NCBI GenBank assembly: GCA_030015575.1
Contig: CM057344.1
Span: 591,860,410 to 591,924,409, forward strand
Reading direction: 5' to 3'
DNA length: 64,000 nucleotides
Origin: Agapanthus africanus
Taxonomy: Eukaryota > Streptophyta > Magnoliopsida > Asparagales > Amaryllidaceae
Shown here: positions 31,801 to 44,026 of the stretch, one piece after another
How the letters are laid out: each line of letters begins with the position of its first letter
How positions within the stretch are numbered: position 1 is the stretch's first letter
Notes under the pieces: generated by a model
What the model saw: only the letters and a program-made list of their open reading frames with translations
Database searches by the model: none
What the model was told of the DNA's origin: nothing
Position numbers and translations under genes: made by a program

Positions 31801-33605
31801 GCCTTGACGAAGGCCAACATACATAGCATGAATACTAAGTGCTACCTTCCTGAAATGACGAAGGGCTACGAATGGTTTCTGGCGAAAAACCTTTAACGTA
31901 ATGAACTTGATATCGTTGAAGGAACTGGATAGCTTTTATAAAAATATAGTGACGAAAACCTTCGCTAAAGAGGACACTTCCAGTGAAGGGATCTCGGCTC
32001 TTTCCCCGTAGAATGAGGTGCAGGATATTCCAACTGAATACCACGATGCAAAGCAAAAGTAATCGGCTATAGTGAAGTTATTTCCCTGACGCAAACTTCT
32101 GTCCAAGGGGTCATTCCCGGTGCAGGGATCTCGGCCCTTGCCTCGTCGACTGAGGAGCAGGATATTCCAACTGAATACCACTATGCAAAACAAAAGAGAA
32201 CGCCCTTGCAATAACAGCTTTTTGAAAAATGTTCCAACAACATCAGAATAGGTTTGTTTAGCTTGCATTGATCCGAATCAACGCGGTCCCATCAATTGAT
32301 CACACCAATAAAGAATGAAAATAATGATGTACGTATATTCCACCCGCATTCGCCACTGGGTCCCGTCATCACCCGTTAGGTTACTTAACTAACGACAGAG
32401 CGGGGACTGGGCTAGCGCGGGTGCAAAACATATACAATATCTACTAGTATATATACCAATATATAATATTCGCTCAAGGCGTGATAAAATGCAACATCAC
32501 AGAAATGTAATAAGCATCACAGAACAATACAGATGTCTGGGATCCCCGGGTTTCACAGAGCCGCTACTGAAACCCGAAGTTCCCCTGGTCGTGTGGATAG
32601 CCTGTGCAATGAAATCCTAGACCCCTACGGGCGCGGCAAGTTACCCGCCAAAACCTGAAGTGAGGCAGCCCCCTTCAGCAACGTGAATGGACCACCCAGC
32701 ACTTCACGGAATCCGGTAACTTGGGCACCCCTCCTGGGTCAACCTGTACCCCCTACGAGTGCGACGAATAGCCCGCCAATTCTAGAGTAAAGCCCCCTCC
32801 GTCTCAATGCTATGAGATGCGGGCTTGTTGCCCTCTAGAACCCGGCTATCCGTGCACCCCACCTTGGGGTAATCCCAGTACAGAAAGTAAAATATACATA
32901 CAACGGGTACATCGACCTCACCCCGGTCGTGCCCCAAAAGAATAATATACAAACTGGCAGTGACGGCAGTCCACATGTCGGACGCTCGCCCCGCAATATC
33001 AAATGTACATATAAAACGAAACTGTACTAGCATTGCATCCAGGCTATCCCCCACGACCAATCCGCAACATCACAGCACAACACAGAACATCAACGTGAAT
33101 GTCAAGTTCGCAAATCCGTCTAACCGGGCTATAGCAGTTAGACAGGATTTACCGATCAAATGACATTCACGGTCTCAGATATAATGTAAATACTGTCAAC
33201 TAACATGTTTAAACATTTCGATCGATCAAATTTACCTAAGTGGGCCCCAAGCAGAACTGTAGCACTCAGAGAAAATCTGGACCCAAAAAGAATATTCCAA
33301 AAACCCCAATTTCAACTCAGGAGCTTTCTGTAAAAATTTGGTACAATGAAGCTATATTTCGGCGGCGGAACAGCGGCCAAAATAGGGTTATGGCCGCGGT
33401 TCCGCGGCTCTACAGTAGGATCAGAGTGTCAAATTTTTACAGTGTGCTTATAATTGCCTGAATGTGTTTTTACAATGTACTGAAAAAAATTTCGAGCTAA
33501 AAATATTTCGACAGAAAACTGATACTTGAAAATGCAGTTTTTGGAATTTCCGATCGATCGAACTTGTAAACATGTTAGAGCAAGCTAGACTAGGTTAATG
33601 GCGTG

Positions 33606-33617
33606 GCTCTAATACCA
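33606..33617 (-). other. Primer-binding site beside L2
   Basis: The minus strand reads TGGTATTAGAGC one base after the LTR end CTTACA. It is one base off the initiator-tRNA-Met site (TGGTATCAGAGC) used by most plant copia elements. Confidence 0.85.
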
Positions 33618-33618
33618 G

Positions 33619-35687
33619 TGTAAGTGCACGGCGGCGCCCCGGCCGTCAATCCGAGGCCAAAATGCGGAAACGATAATTTACTTTAACTTTTGAACCGGCA
33701 CCACCGCACATAAATCCCAGATCGGGCCATTAACATAGTCCTAGCTAACAAGAGATGGGGTAGAGAGATACACCGAGCGATCCGTGTCCTTCGGTCTTCT
33801 CGTCGTCGTCCCGATCTCCCCGCGGAATCTCCGGTCTTCGCCTCCTCGCCGGAAGGGCACCATGTCGCCGGCTTCTTTTACGGGCTCCCAGCTCTGGACC
33901 AAGGCAACTCGGGCACGAAGTTGGCGAGCCGACATGCCCAAGAGTGTTGTAGGTTAACTGTAGAACTCAATGTCTCTTTGGGGTTGTGGAAGTTGCCATA
34001 ATGGTGGAGGAATGATATGTGAACTTTTTCTAGAGCAACTTGGGGGGCTGTCCAAAAGTTTTGGAAGGGGATTTTCAAGAGAGAGAAAGGAGTGATGATG
34101 TGAAGAAATGATCACAAGCAAATCCAACACTCCATCATCCATCATCACACCTAAAGTCAACTAATCATGAAGTCATGGAGTCAATGAAAGTTACACCCAT
34201 CATGAAAACTATCATGAAGCAAAAGAAAGTCAAGGGTGGGAGAAACATCATGATACAACAATATGCAAAGACAACCTTCCAAAATGCTTATTTGCACAAA
34301 TGCAAATAAGCCCTCCTCCACCAATTTTCAGCCAAGGAACGATACAAAGAAAAATGGTCGAAACGGAAAGAAAACTGGCAACTTCGGAAAACTGATCCCG
34401 TAATAAATTACAGGAAAACCCCGCTACTGTATATACATACCCGCATTTGTATTCCGACCGAAATACAAATGCAAAGAGACAAAATCTACACTGTACAATA
34501 CTAGGATCCGGCTTAAACCAAAGCCCGCTAGTATTATCCGTCCGATCATGATCCGTGCAATACCGCACATATCTGATCGAACCCTGCCATATCTCCATAC
34601 GGCCTCTACAGCGTTTCGCCCGAAACTTGAGAAAACGGTCTGTGGGGGACTCTAAAGACTCCTCAATACTTTTGGTTGTGGATTTAACCACTAGTACGTT
34701 AGAGGTATTAGCCTATACGTAACGGGCTACTAGGTATTGACCAAAAGGGACGTCAATGAGCGAACACATCCTGACACCCTACTGAGTCTGTCAGGGACAA
34801 TATCTGTACAGTCCGGTCCGTTCGTCTATGAGCATCTCATGGCGGGCTTAGGGGGTTGGTAAAAGTCAGACCGCCAAAAGCGGTACAAGTTGTGTCGGAG
34901 TGTAGCCCAGAACACCCTGAGATAGTACTGGAATACCTACCAGTAAATCTCCTGCCTTGGCCAAGGACTTCGTGTAAGGGCTCTCCTAGACACAGCGCGA
35001 CCTCACCCTCAATACCGAGAGAGACGAACCCCTGCAGATCCGCTCACTGCCTCTATGTGGCTCAGGACTGTACCCAACTAAAACCTGTTTGCACGTCTCC
35101 TTTGAGCGTGGTAGGGTAGTAATCAAAGTACAGTGGGAACTCACACGAGACAAATGACGATCTCAGGTCGATGAACTAACCTGTACACATGTCACCAGGG
35201 AACTGCTATCTGACGTCAGGTATAAGACCAACTAGCATTTTCCCGGCGAGTCCTGTCCGGTGTACTCATAACCCAATGAGCACCTGTATACATCTTAGGT
35301 GATCCAACTGACACCAGTGGCTTGTGAGACCGGCCACCGCCCCTCGTCGGGGTCTCAACTGTATACACTAGTCTACTCTGGAGTATTGATGCCCTGTCTC
35401 GAAACTCCCACGACTAGGGACCTTTTAAGAATGTGCTTATAGACTACCAGCTCCCATGTATATGATCGCCCTCATACTGCTGGCAGTCAAGCAAGAATCC
35501 TAGGGGCTCTATCAACGCGCAATAGTGACTTGTGAGGTCACCTGAAGCAGTACACGATGATAAAGGTAAACCAGATAGCATACTATCATCTTGAGTAAGA
35601 CTGTCCTATCGGGATAGGTCCTCCATCAATCATTGCAATCACGTGCCTGTGATCCAATAATTGACTCTGAGGGCACTATCTCCAACA
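33619..35687 (-). mobile_element. LTR copy L2 (middle)
   Basis: 2,069 bp, TGTAAGTGC ... CTCCAACA on the plus strand, with TGT/ACA inverted ends. It is very like L3 (few differences per 100 bp by eye). A ~33-bp segment at 34,044-34,076 lies in inverted orientation relative to L1 and L3. It is flanked by a primer-binding site on the left and a polypurine tract on the right. Confidence 0.9.
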
Positions 35688-35710
35688 ATCTCCCACTTGC
35701 ACTCAAGGCT
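35688..35710 (-). other. Polypurine tract at the right side of L2
   Basis: The minus strand reads CCTTGAGTGCAAGTGGGAGA followed by the LTR start TGTTGGAG. This G/A-rich tract primes plus-strand DNA synthesis in copia elements and marks L2 as the 3' LTR of the unit to its right. Confidence 0.75.
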
Positions 35711-36233
35711 AATTATTGTGATGTCGCATACTCACAGCCCGTGTGATACCGAACACCCAACTCCTCTACTGATCAGTCTCACAAAACCCGTTTGCGAAAC
35801 TATTGCGTTCGAGGAATAGTCTCAGTGAGTGGATCCGCCTTGATGTTTCTTTCTATGTCTCTCTAAATCTCAAGTTCGCGGAGAATGCCATCTCCCGAAA
35901 TGAGCAATACCTGTCTTAGAATGTGTCTGGATGTCTGATGGGACTTATCTCATAAATGAACTCCAAATCCAAACTTCTTAGACTGTATCGTCAACTAAAC
36001 TTAATCAGTATCCTGCGTCATGCCTCCCTCAGTATCCCCTTGGGCCACCTGTCCAAAATACTGCCCCTCGTCAGAAGGAAAACTATAACTCTGACAACCT
36101 CTCTGTCATCCATGTCACCTTGGAAGCCTGGAATGATAACTGTCACCCGAATGAGGCTGTCGTTATCATATCCCTAGAACATCCACTTATGTTCTAAAAC
36201 TGCTCCCGATCGTTTCTCCAGGATTGGATCAAT

Positions 36234-38340
36234 TGTTAGTTGTATGTATGCCCTAGAGGCCAGTATTGTACAGATGATGTATATTATATTGGATGCTTGG
36301 ACATATTTAAAGATGACTTTCTTGCTCGATATGATAGTATGCTATCTGGTTGCTCTTTATCTTAACATGTATACTAGTCTCTTTAAACTGTCTTATAGTT
36401 ACATGATGGTAAAGCCCTTAGGATGTGTACTTGACTACCTGGACTATGATGCAGATCATACTAGTGGGGACATGGTAGTCCATAAGTACATCCTTCAAGA
36501 TCCCTAGTAGTGGGTGTATCGAGACGGGCATCGATATACCAGTGTAGACTAGCGTATACGCTTCTTAACCCATGAGATGGGCGATGGATGATCCCATATC
36601 CATTGGTGTTTGACATCAGAGATGGTATACGGGTGCTCAGTGGAGACTGGGTACACTGGACGGACTCGCCGAGAACTCCCAGATGGTATTATACCTCACG
36701 TCAAATGGAAGTTCTCAGGTGACACTTGTACAGGTTAGTCTGTAGATCCGAGATCGTCATAGAGTCTTGTATGATTCCCACTGTGCTTTGATCTCCACCT
36801 TACCACGTCCATGAGGGCGTGCAAAACGGTGGTTTTTGGGTACAGCCCCGAGTCACATGGAGGCAATGAGTGATAGGAGGGGTTTCGTCTCTCCCGGTAT
36901 TGGGGGTTGATGTTGTACTGTGCTCGATTGGCCGTAACAGGGAAGTCCCTGGCCAGGGCTGATTCAGAGATTTGCTGGTAAGTGTTACCAGTAGTTTCTC
37001 GACCCGTTATGAGCCTCACATCGGCATGACTTATCGGTTATTGGGGTCTGACGTTTACCACCCCTAGACTTGATATGCGACATATCAGACGAGGAGACCG
37101 GACTGCACGGTAGTGTCGCCGATTGGCTCGACTGGAGTTGTAGCAGGTTCGCTTGTTCTCTTCTGATCGCTCAATACCCGGGTGACCGTTACGTTTAGCT
37201 GACCGCTTGCGGCTTGGGGGTATTTGATATGATCATCACCCACTGCCAGCGTATTGACGTGTCTCAGAGTCCCACAATGTAGTTTCCTAGTCCAGGCGAA
37301 ACGTTGTGGTGCGCGTATGCGATATGCACATGGACCCGATTAAAATGCGCGTATAGGATACCGTATATTGATCGGGCGGCTTGCCTTTGGTAGGGGTCGT
37401 ATGTGATATGGCCGGATTGATAAATCAAGTGTTGATTTATCATTTAACCATTAGATTCTCACTAGAAATCCTTTCTTGTTTCTATGGATGTATGGATGCA
37501 TGTATGCATTCCTTTTTTATTCATGCACATATGGATGTACATATACACATACATACATACATACATTCATCATGGTTGCTTATACAATGAGAATGGTGGC
37601 AATATAAGAATCACACCATGGTTATTATATGGATTTTTCATTGCTTTTGAATTAAAACAAAAAGGGAAAAGAAAAAGGGTTAAATTATAGAATGTTTCTA
37701 CACTCTTCTTCACTTTACCATGCTCACCTACCTTTTAACCCATGGTTTATGTTCCTTTTGTGCTTTTAACTCCATTGCGATAATATCTATATAATTAACC
37801 ATGGTTTGAAATGAGAGATGGAAAATATATATACTTATATTTTCATTTTTCAATAGAGAGCTTTTTCTTCTCTTCTTCTAAAAAGCCATCATCTTCATCA
37901 ACCTCTCACATTTTTGCTCTCTAGATTTTTGTAGTAAGCAATATAATCATCAAGTTAGGATTTTGAAGTGAGAAAGAGAACTACAACACCATTCTACACA
38001 AGTCTAGCCCACTTGTTTGGAGTGTTAGCTTGATTTCGTTCACTTGATCGGATAAAGTTGCAAGCTTGGACAAAGCGGACTCCGGGTGGATCATCGGTGA
38101 CTTCGAGGTGTTCAAGCGGAGCTTTTTCAAATCCCAAGTAGCCGAGGAGTCTAGCGTAGGGAGCTACAAAGGTTGTACTCTCTAAAACCCCGCTTTTATT
38201 TCATATGATGATGTGAGAAATTCGAAACCCTAATTTTTCTAGGATAGATCCTTTGTAAGTTTACTTAGCACCATAAAAACTTAATCTTTGGTACATGTGA
38301 TGCTTCCAAACCCTACATGAGGTGCTAGGTAAACCTTTCA
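36234..38340 (+). mobile_element. LTR of the nested copia fragment
   Basis: 2,107 bp with TG...CA ends. The phrase GATAGTATGCTATCTGGTT near 36,330 is shared with the LTRs of the surrounding complex and of element D, so all are related subfamilies. The right end fits directly to the primer-binding site. Confidence 0.85.
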
Positions 38341-38540
38341 TTGGTATCAGAGCCGACTTAGAACATTAGGCGACCTTTTTACGAAGTTAAAACTCCGATC
38401 GAACCGAAAATACGGATTTTTGGGTGCTCTCTGGACTTTTTTCAAAATCTGGTTATTTTCAGAATTAAAAATACTTAAAAAAATACAGCAGGTAAAACTA
38501 AGAATTATGGTGAAATTCGATGCCATGAACAGTACAAATG

Positions 38541-38587
38541 GCCGCGGAACCGCGGCAATTCCTTGCTTAGGCCGCGGCTCCGCGGCC
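38541..38587 (+). other. Twin CCGCGG hairpins in the copia leader
   Basis: GCCGCGG-aa-CCGCGGC (38,541-38,556) and GGCCGCGG-ct-CCGCGGCC (38,570-38,587) are perfect stems with 2-nt loops about 200 nt behind the primer-binding site. Comparable hairpins occur in I1 and I2, with matching pieces in element D. A role in RNA dimerisation or packaging is a guess. Confidence 0.8.
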
Positions 38588-38853
38588 GTACAGAGGTATC
38601 ATTGCATCTAATTTACACTGTAATTATTATTACTTCTTGTACAGTGTTTTAGGTATGTTTAATCTGAATATAGTGCTGTATTTTCTGGAGATGGTTTTGG
38701 ACTCGTAGATTCGATCGGAATTTTCATTTCGTTTCTTTTCCGGGTAAATTAGAAAGTATTGAAGTGTTTGAACGAGAAAATATCGGCTCATTGCATCTAC
38801 TGCAAAAACAACATCTGGTGTGGTACTTGACATCTCATGATTGACTCAATTGC

Positions 38854-39180
38854 CTAAGCAAGTGATCTGCCAATCATGCACATCCCTCTCCCCTTTAGTC
38901 TGTAAGACACCTTTAGAGAGGGTGACTCCATCACCTGCAGGTACACCACCATGCCAGGAGTCGTCCATTCTAAAGCACCTCTAGAATGCCGTCTAAGTAC
39001 CCTGATTAGGAAACTACCCAAATCTAGTTTTAAAACCATAGATCCAGTAACCAGAATGTCTGATATAATATCCAAGTCCCATGTGGAGAAACCACTGTGT
39101 GACAACCAAAGTATAACCGATCGTAGTATAGGAATATCACTTCCTACTCTGTGTATGTCATCCAAATACCAGGACATCAT
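38854..39180 (-). pseudogene. Copia reverse transcriptase remnant in I2
   Basis: The same stretch as in I1, SWYLDDIHRVGSDIPILRSV and STWDLDIISDILVTGSMVL, with only a few residue differences. The two copies thus decayed before they were duplicated: most of the wear is shared. Confidence 0.8.
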
Positions 39181-41310
39181 ACCCTACTACCTTCTTAACA
39201 GATCCATCCCCTATTCTGATGAAGTCAAACCTATGACTGTCATATCAGAAATAGATGATCTATCTCTACTACATCTGCTTTAGTCTATAAATAGACATAA
39301 GCCACTTGTCCACCAATACTTCCGCTGCTCCCACTGACTATGACAACCCTCTGGCAGAGTCATATACACATACACTTCTAAAGCTAGTTTAGAGCGACGC
39401 TATACTCATCCTCCTGCCGTGTCTCGCAGCCTGGAACAACGGCAATAACATGTCTGGGTAAACAAGAACCTCCCTGTCACCGTCCTTGAGGCTACCGGAG
39501 TACCTCTCGGGTGCCTGAGGTTACCCACCGTATCTGCGGAGTGGCCAATGGAATGTCAAACCAAATTGAATCTTTAGGTTCTAATCAAATTTTCAGTAAT
39601 CGTCTGCGGTTCTGGAATCACTTCCAGTTCTACCATACTCCCACTACTGTTTTCTGAAAAAATCCATTTTTATTAAAACTGCGGCGAGTCAAGAACAATA
39701 TCACTATTGATCTTTCAGATGGTAGAAAGTCAACCCTCGTCATAGCCTGGGTCAACCCACAAACAGCCAATACAGAAACGTGCCTTGAGTTATCCAGAGT
39801 CTGGTTTTAAGCATAAGCCGGACAACTCCCCGTACCTTAACATCGTTAAGATATCCCAACTGAGGAACAGGATATTCCAACTGAATACCACTATGCAAAA
39901 CAAAAGAGAACGCCCTTGTAATAACAGCTTTTTGAAAAATGTTCCAACAACATCAGAATAGGTTTGTTTAGCTTGCATTGATCCGAATCAACGCAGTCCC
40001 ATCAATTGATCACACCAATAAAGAACGAAAATAATGGTGTACGTATATGCCACCCGCATTCACCACTGGGTCCCGTCATCACCCGTTAGGTTACTTAACT
40101 AACGACAGAGCGGGGACTGGGCTAGCGCGGGTGCAAAACATATACAACATCTACTAGTACATATACCAATATATAATATTCGCTCAAGATAAAATGCAAC
40201 ATCACAGAAATGTAATAAGCACCACAGAACAATACAGATATCTGGGATCCCAGGGTTTCACAGAGCCGCTACTGAAACCCGACGTTCCCCTGGTCGTGTG
40301 GATAGCCTGTGCAATGAAATCCTAGACCCCTATGGGGGTGGCAAGTTACCCGCCAAAACCTGAAGCGAGGCAGCCCCCTTCAGCAACGTGAATGGACTAC
40401 CCAGCACTTCACGGAATCCGGTAACTTGGGCACCCCTCCTGGGTCAACCTGTACCCCCTACGAGTGCGGCGAATAGCCCACCAATTCTAGAGTAAAGCCC
40501 CCTCCGTCTCAATGCCATGAGATGCGGGCTTGTTGCCCTCTACAACCCGGCTATCCGTGCACCCCACCTTGGAGTAATCTTAGTACAGAAAGTAAAATAT
40601 ACATACAACGGGTACATCGACCTCACCCCGGTCGTGCCCCAAAAGAATAATAAACAAACTGGCAGTGACGGCAGTCCACATGTCGGACGCTCGCCCCGCA
40701 ATATCAAATGTATATATAAAACGAAACTGTACTAGCATTGCATCCAGGCTATCCCCCACGACTAATCCGCAACATCACAGCACAACACAGAACATCAACG
40801 TGAATGTCACGTTCGCAAATCCGTCTAACCGGGCTATAGTAGTTAGACAGGATTTACCGATCAAATGACATTCACGGTCGCAGATATAATGTAAATACTG
40901 TGAACTAACATGTTTAAACATTTCGATCGATCAAATTTACCTAAGTGGGCCCCAAGCAGAACTGTAGCACTCAGAGAAAATCTGAGCCCAAAAAGAATAT
41001 TCCAAAAACCCCAATTTCAACTCAGGAGATTTCTGTAAAAATTTGGTACAATGAAGCTATATTTTGGCGGCGGAACAGCGGCCAAAATGGGGTTATGGCC
41101 GCGGTTCCGCGGCTCTACAGTAGGATCAGAGTGTCAAATTTTTACAGTGTGCTAATAATTGCCTGAATGTGTTTTTACAATGTACTGAAAAAATTTTCGA
41201 GCTAAAAATATTTCGACAGAAAACTGATACTTGAAAACGCGGTTTTTGGAATTTCCGATTGATCGAACTTGTAAGCATGTCAGAGCAAGCTAGACTAGGT
41301 TAATGACGTG

Positions 41311-41322
41311 GCTCTAATACCA
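41311..41322 (-). other. Primer-binding site beside L3
   Basis: The minus strand reads TGGTATTAGAGC, identical to the site beside L2, one base after the LTR end. Confidence 0.85.
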
Positions 41323-41323
41323 G

Positions 41324-43507
41324 TGTAAGTGCACGACGGCGCCCCGGCCGTCAATCCGAGGCCAAAATGCGGAAACGATAATTTACTTTAACTTTTGAAC
41401 CGGCACCACCGCGCACACAAATCCCGGATCGGGCCATTAACATAGTCCTAGCTAACAAGAGAAGGGGTAGAGAGATATACCGAGTGATCCGTGTCCTTCG
41501 GTCTTCTCGTCGTCGTCCCGATCTCCCCGCGGAATCTCCGGTCTTTGCCTCCTCGCCGGAAGGGCACCACGTCGCCGGCTTCTTTTACGGGCTCCCACCT
41601 CTGGACCGAGGCAACTCGGCCACGAAGTTGGCGAGCCGACGTGCCCAAGAGTGCTGTAGGTTAACTGTAGAACTCAATGTCTCTTTGGGGTTGTGGAAGT
41701 TGCCATAATGGTGGAGGAATGATATGTGAACTTTTTCTAGATCAACTTGGGGATTTTTCTAGCATGTAGAGAACAAAATCCCCTTCCAAAACTTTTGGAC
41801 AGCCCCCCCTTTTTGAATGGCCAGCCATGTATGAGGAAGGAAGAGAGAGAGAGAGTAGAGTGTGAGGATCAAAAATGAGAGTGAGCCAATATCATGCAAG
41901 AGAGAGAAAGGAGTGATGATGTGAAGAAATGATCACAAGAAAATCCAACACTCTATCATCCATCATCACACCTAAAGTCAAGCAATCATGAAGTCATGGA
42001 GTCAATGAAAGCTACACCCATCATGAAAACTATCATGAAGCAAAAGAAAGTCAAGGGTGGGAGAAACATCATGATACAACAATATGCAAAGACAACCCTC
42101 CAAAATGCTTATTTGCACAAATGCAAATAAGCCCACCTCCACCTATTTTCAGCCAAGGAAAGATACAAAGAAAAATGGCCGAAATGGAAAGCAAACTGGC
42201 AACTTCGGAAAACTGATCCCGTAATAAATTACAGGAAAACCCCGCTACTGTATATACATACCCACATTTGTATTCCGACCGAAATACAAATGCAAAGAGA
42301 CAAAATCTACACTGTACAATACTAGGATCCGGCTTAAACCAAACCCCGCTAGTATTATCCGTCCGATCATGATCCATGCAATACCGCATGTATCTGATCG
42401 AACCCTGCCATATCTCCATACGGTCTCTACAGCATTTCGCCCGAAACTTGAGAAAACGGTCTGTGGGGGACTCTAAAGACTCGTCAATACTTTGGTTGTG
42501 GATTTAACCACTAGCACGTCAGAGGTATTAGCCTATACGTAATGGGCTACCAGGTAATGACCAAAAGGGACGTCGATGAGCGAACACATCCTGACACCCT
42601 ACTGAGCCTGTCAGGGACAATATCCGTACAGTCCGGTCCGTTCGTCTATGACCATCGCATGGCGGGCTTAGGGGGGTGGTAAAAGCCAGACCCCCAAAAG
42701 CGGTACAAGTTGTGTCGGAGTGTAGCCCAGAACCCCCTGAGATACTACTGGAATACCTACCAGTAAATCTCCTGCCTTGGCCAAGGACTTCGTGTAAGGG
42801 CTCTCCTAGACACAGCGCGACCTCACCCCCAATACCGGGAGAGACGAACCCCTGCAGATCCGCTCACTGCCTCCATGTGGCTCGGGACTGTACCCAACTA
42901 TAACCTGTTTGCACGTCTCCTTTGAGCGTGGTAGGGTAGTAATCAAAGTACAGTGGGAACTCACACGAGACAAATGACGATCTTAGGTCGATGAACTAAC
43001 CTATACACATGTTACCAGGGAACTGCTATCTGACGTCAGGTATAAGACCAACCAGCATGTTCCCGGCGAGTCCTGTCCGGTGTACTCATAACCCAATGAG
43101 CACCTGTATAAATCTTAGGTGATCCAACTGACACTAGTGGCTTGTGAGACCGGCCACCGCCCCTCGTCGGGGTCTCGACTGTATACACTAGTCTACTTTG
43201 GAGTATCGATGCCCTGTCTCGAAACTCCTACGACTAGGAACCTTTTAAGGATGTGCTTATAGACTACCAGCTCCCACGTACATGATCGCCCTCATACTGT
43301 TGGCAGTCAAGAAAGAATCCTAGGGGCTCTATCAACGTGCAATAGTGACCTTTGAGGTCATCTAAAGCAGTACACGATGATAAAGGTAAACCAGATAGCA
43401 TACTATCATCTTGAGTAAGACTGTCCTATCGGGATAGGTCCTCCATCAATCATCGCAATCACGTGCCTATGATCCAATAATTGACTCTGAGGGCACTATC
43501 TCCAACA
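41324..43507 (-). mobile_element. LTR copy L3 (5' LTR of the complex)
   Basis: 2,184 bp, TGTAAGTGCACGACGG ... CTCCAACA on the plus strand. It is the outer right LTR, directly followed by the GGAAT target duplication. It shares nearly the whole length with L2 and the left two thirds with L1. Confidence 0.9.
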
Positions 43508-43512
43508 GGAAT
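43508..43512. repeat. Target site duplication GGAAT (right copy)
   Basis: This is the partner of 26,950-26,954, directly outside LTR L3. Gag sequence of element B continues on both outer sides. Confidence 0.85.
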
Positions 43513-44026
43513 GCTATAACGAATTCATCCCATTTGGCGATAGAATATGCGGCAGTGTGCTATAAAGCCATTTTTCTGCTAGATCGCACAAGGTAAAAGG
43601 GAGAAGACGTAATTGGATAGCATCCCCTGAAAGTTGGGTAGTGCTCATCATTGCACATACGTTCTCAAATTTGGTTATGAAAACGTATGCATCTTCGGAT
43701 TCAAACTCATGAAATTTGGGCAACAAGTTGATGAAGTGGGGTTTAATTTCAAAATTATCCCTATTGGCCGGTGGAAGAGACATACAAGTAGGAAGGGGCC
43801 TGTGTACGGGTAGCATCTTTCTTTGAGAGAGATGCGCGGTGGATTCTACGTACCTATGGATGGTGGCAGAGTGGTATTGTTAAATCCTGATGGAGATCCA
43901 TCTATTTCGGGAGATGTGGTGGGTGGAGGGGAAATAGAAGATGAAGAAGTACCGACTTCGGAGTTGATAGAAAAAACGCGGACTAGACGGGCACTAGAAT
44001 CCCGTGTCCTGTCGATCATGCACTAA
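43508..44026 (-). pseudogene. gag: Element B gag, N-terminal part
   Basis: The minus strand reads ANRDNFEIKPHFINLLPKFH, then ESEDAYVFITKFENVCAMM and LRLLPFTLCDLAEKWLYSTL, which is the start of a plant gag capsid domain, and stops at the copia insertion (target duplication GGAAT at 43,508). Upstream (43,830-44,026) lies a serine/proline-rich N-terminal stretch (SSSSISPPPTTSPEID). The other part of the same gag is 16.5 kb away at 26,949. Confidence 0.75.

Larger units (their letters stand above)
28273..33618 (-). mobile_element. Internal region I1 of the copia complex
   Basis: Reading right to left: primer-binding site (33,606-33,617), leader with a CCGCGG hairpin (~33,393-33,408), a long worn coding region, a ~410-bp tandem duplication (copies starting at ~30,476 and ~30,885), and reverse transcriptase remains at 28,831-28,505. 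Most of it no longer reads as protein. Much of the sequence is also found, in opposite orientation, in element D. Confidence 0.8.
36234..38780 (+). mobile_element. Plus-strand Angela-like LTR with leader, inserted in I2
   Basis: The insertion is seen by comparing I2 with I1: GATTGGATCAAT continues to ATCGGCTC in I1 (28,421-28,440), but in I2 2.55 kb lies between. It consists of an LTR (36,234-38,340; TGTTAGTTGTATGTATGCCC ... ACCTTTCA, the TATGCCCTAGAGGC phrase being typical of Angela/BARE LTRs), a perfect primer-binding site TGGTATCAGAGC (38,342-38,353), and ~430 bp of leader with two CCGCGG hairpins. There is no coding region and no second LTR. No clear target duplication was found. A CATA microsatellite lies at 37,545-37,566. 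Confidence 0.85.
35688..41323 (-). mobile_element. Internal region I2 of the copia complex (with a nested insertion)
   Basis: From right: primer-binding site (41,311-41,322), leader with CCGCGG hairpin (41,098-41,113), worn coding region with reverse transcriptase remains (39,180-38,854), then a plus-strand copia fragment (36,234-~38,780) inserted, then the last part of the coding region up to the polypurine tract. The segments shared with I1 are closely alike, suggesting a recent common source. Confidence 0.85.
26955..43507 (-). mobile_element. Copia complex: LTR-internal-LTR-internal-LTR, Angela-like
   Basis: Three LTR copies of one family (L1, L2, L3) alternate with two internal regions (I1, I2), all minus-strand. 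The outermost ends carry the GGAAT duplication. Primer-binding sites complementary to initiator tRNA-Met sit at the left side of L2 and L3, and a purine-rich CAAGTGGGAGAT tract adjoins the right side of L2, so L2 serves as 3' LTR of the right unit and 5' LTR of the left one. Internal regions show worn copia reverse transcriptase. They are not collinear with each other, and dozens of breaks make them non-functional. LTR start TGTTGGAGATAGTGCCCTC recalls Angela/BARE elements. Confidence 0.85.

Noticed and set aside
34856-35119. 87-residue plus-strand frame repeated at 42,676-42,903
   Set aside because: Part of LTR copies L2 and L3; similarity reflects LTR duplication.
37484-37690. Histidine-rich small protein in the nested copia LTR
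   Set aside because: The frame is produced by a CATA/ATG-rich microsatellite.
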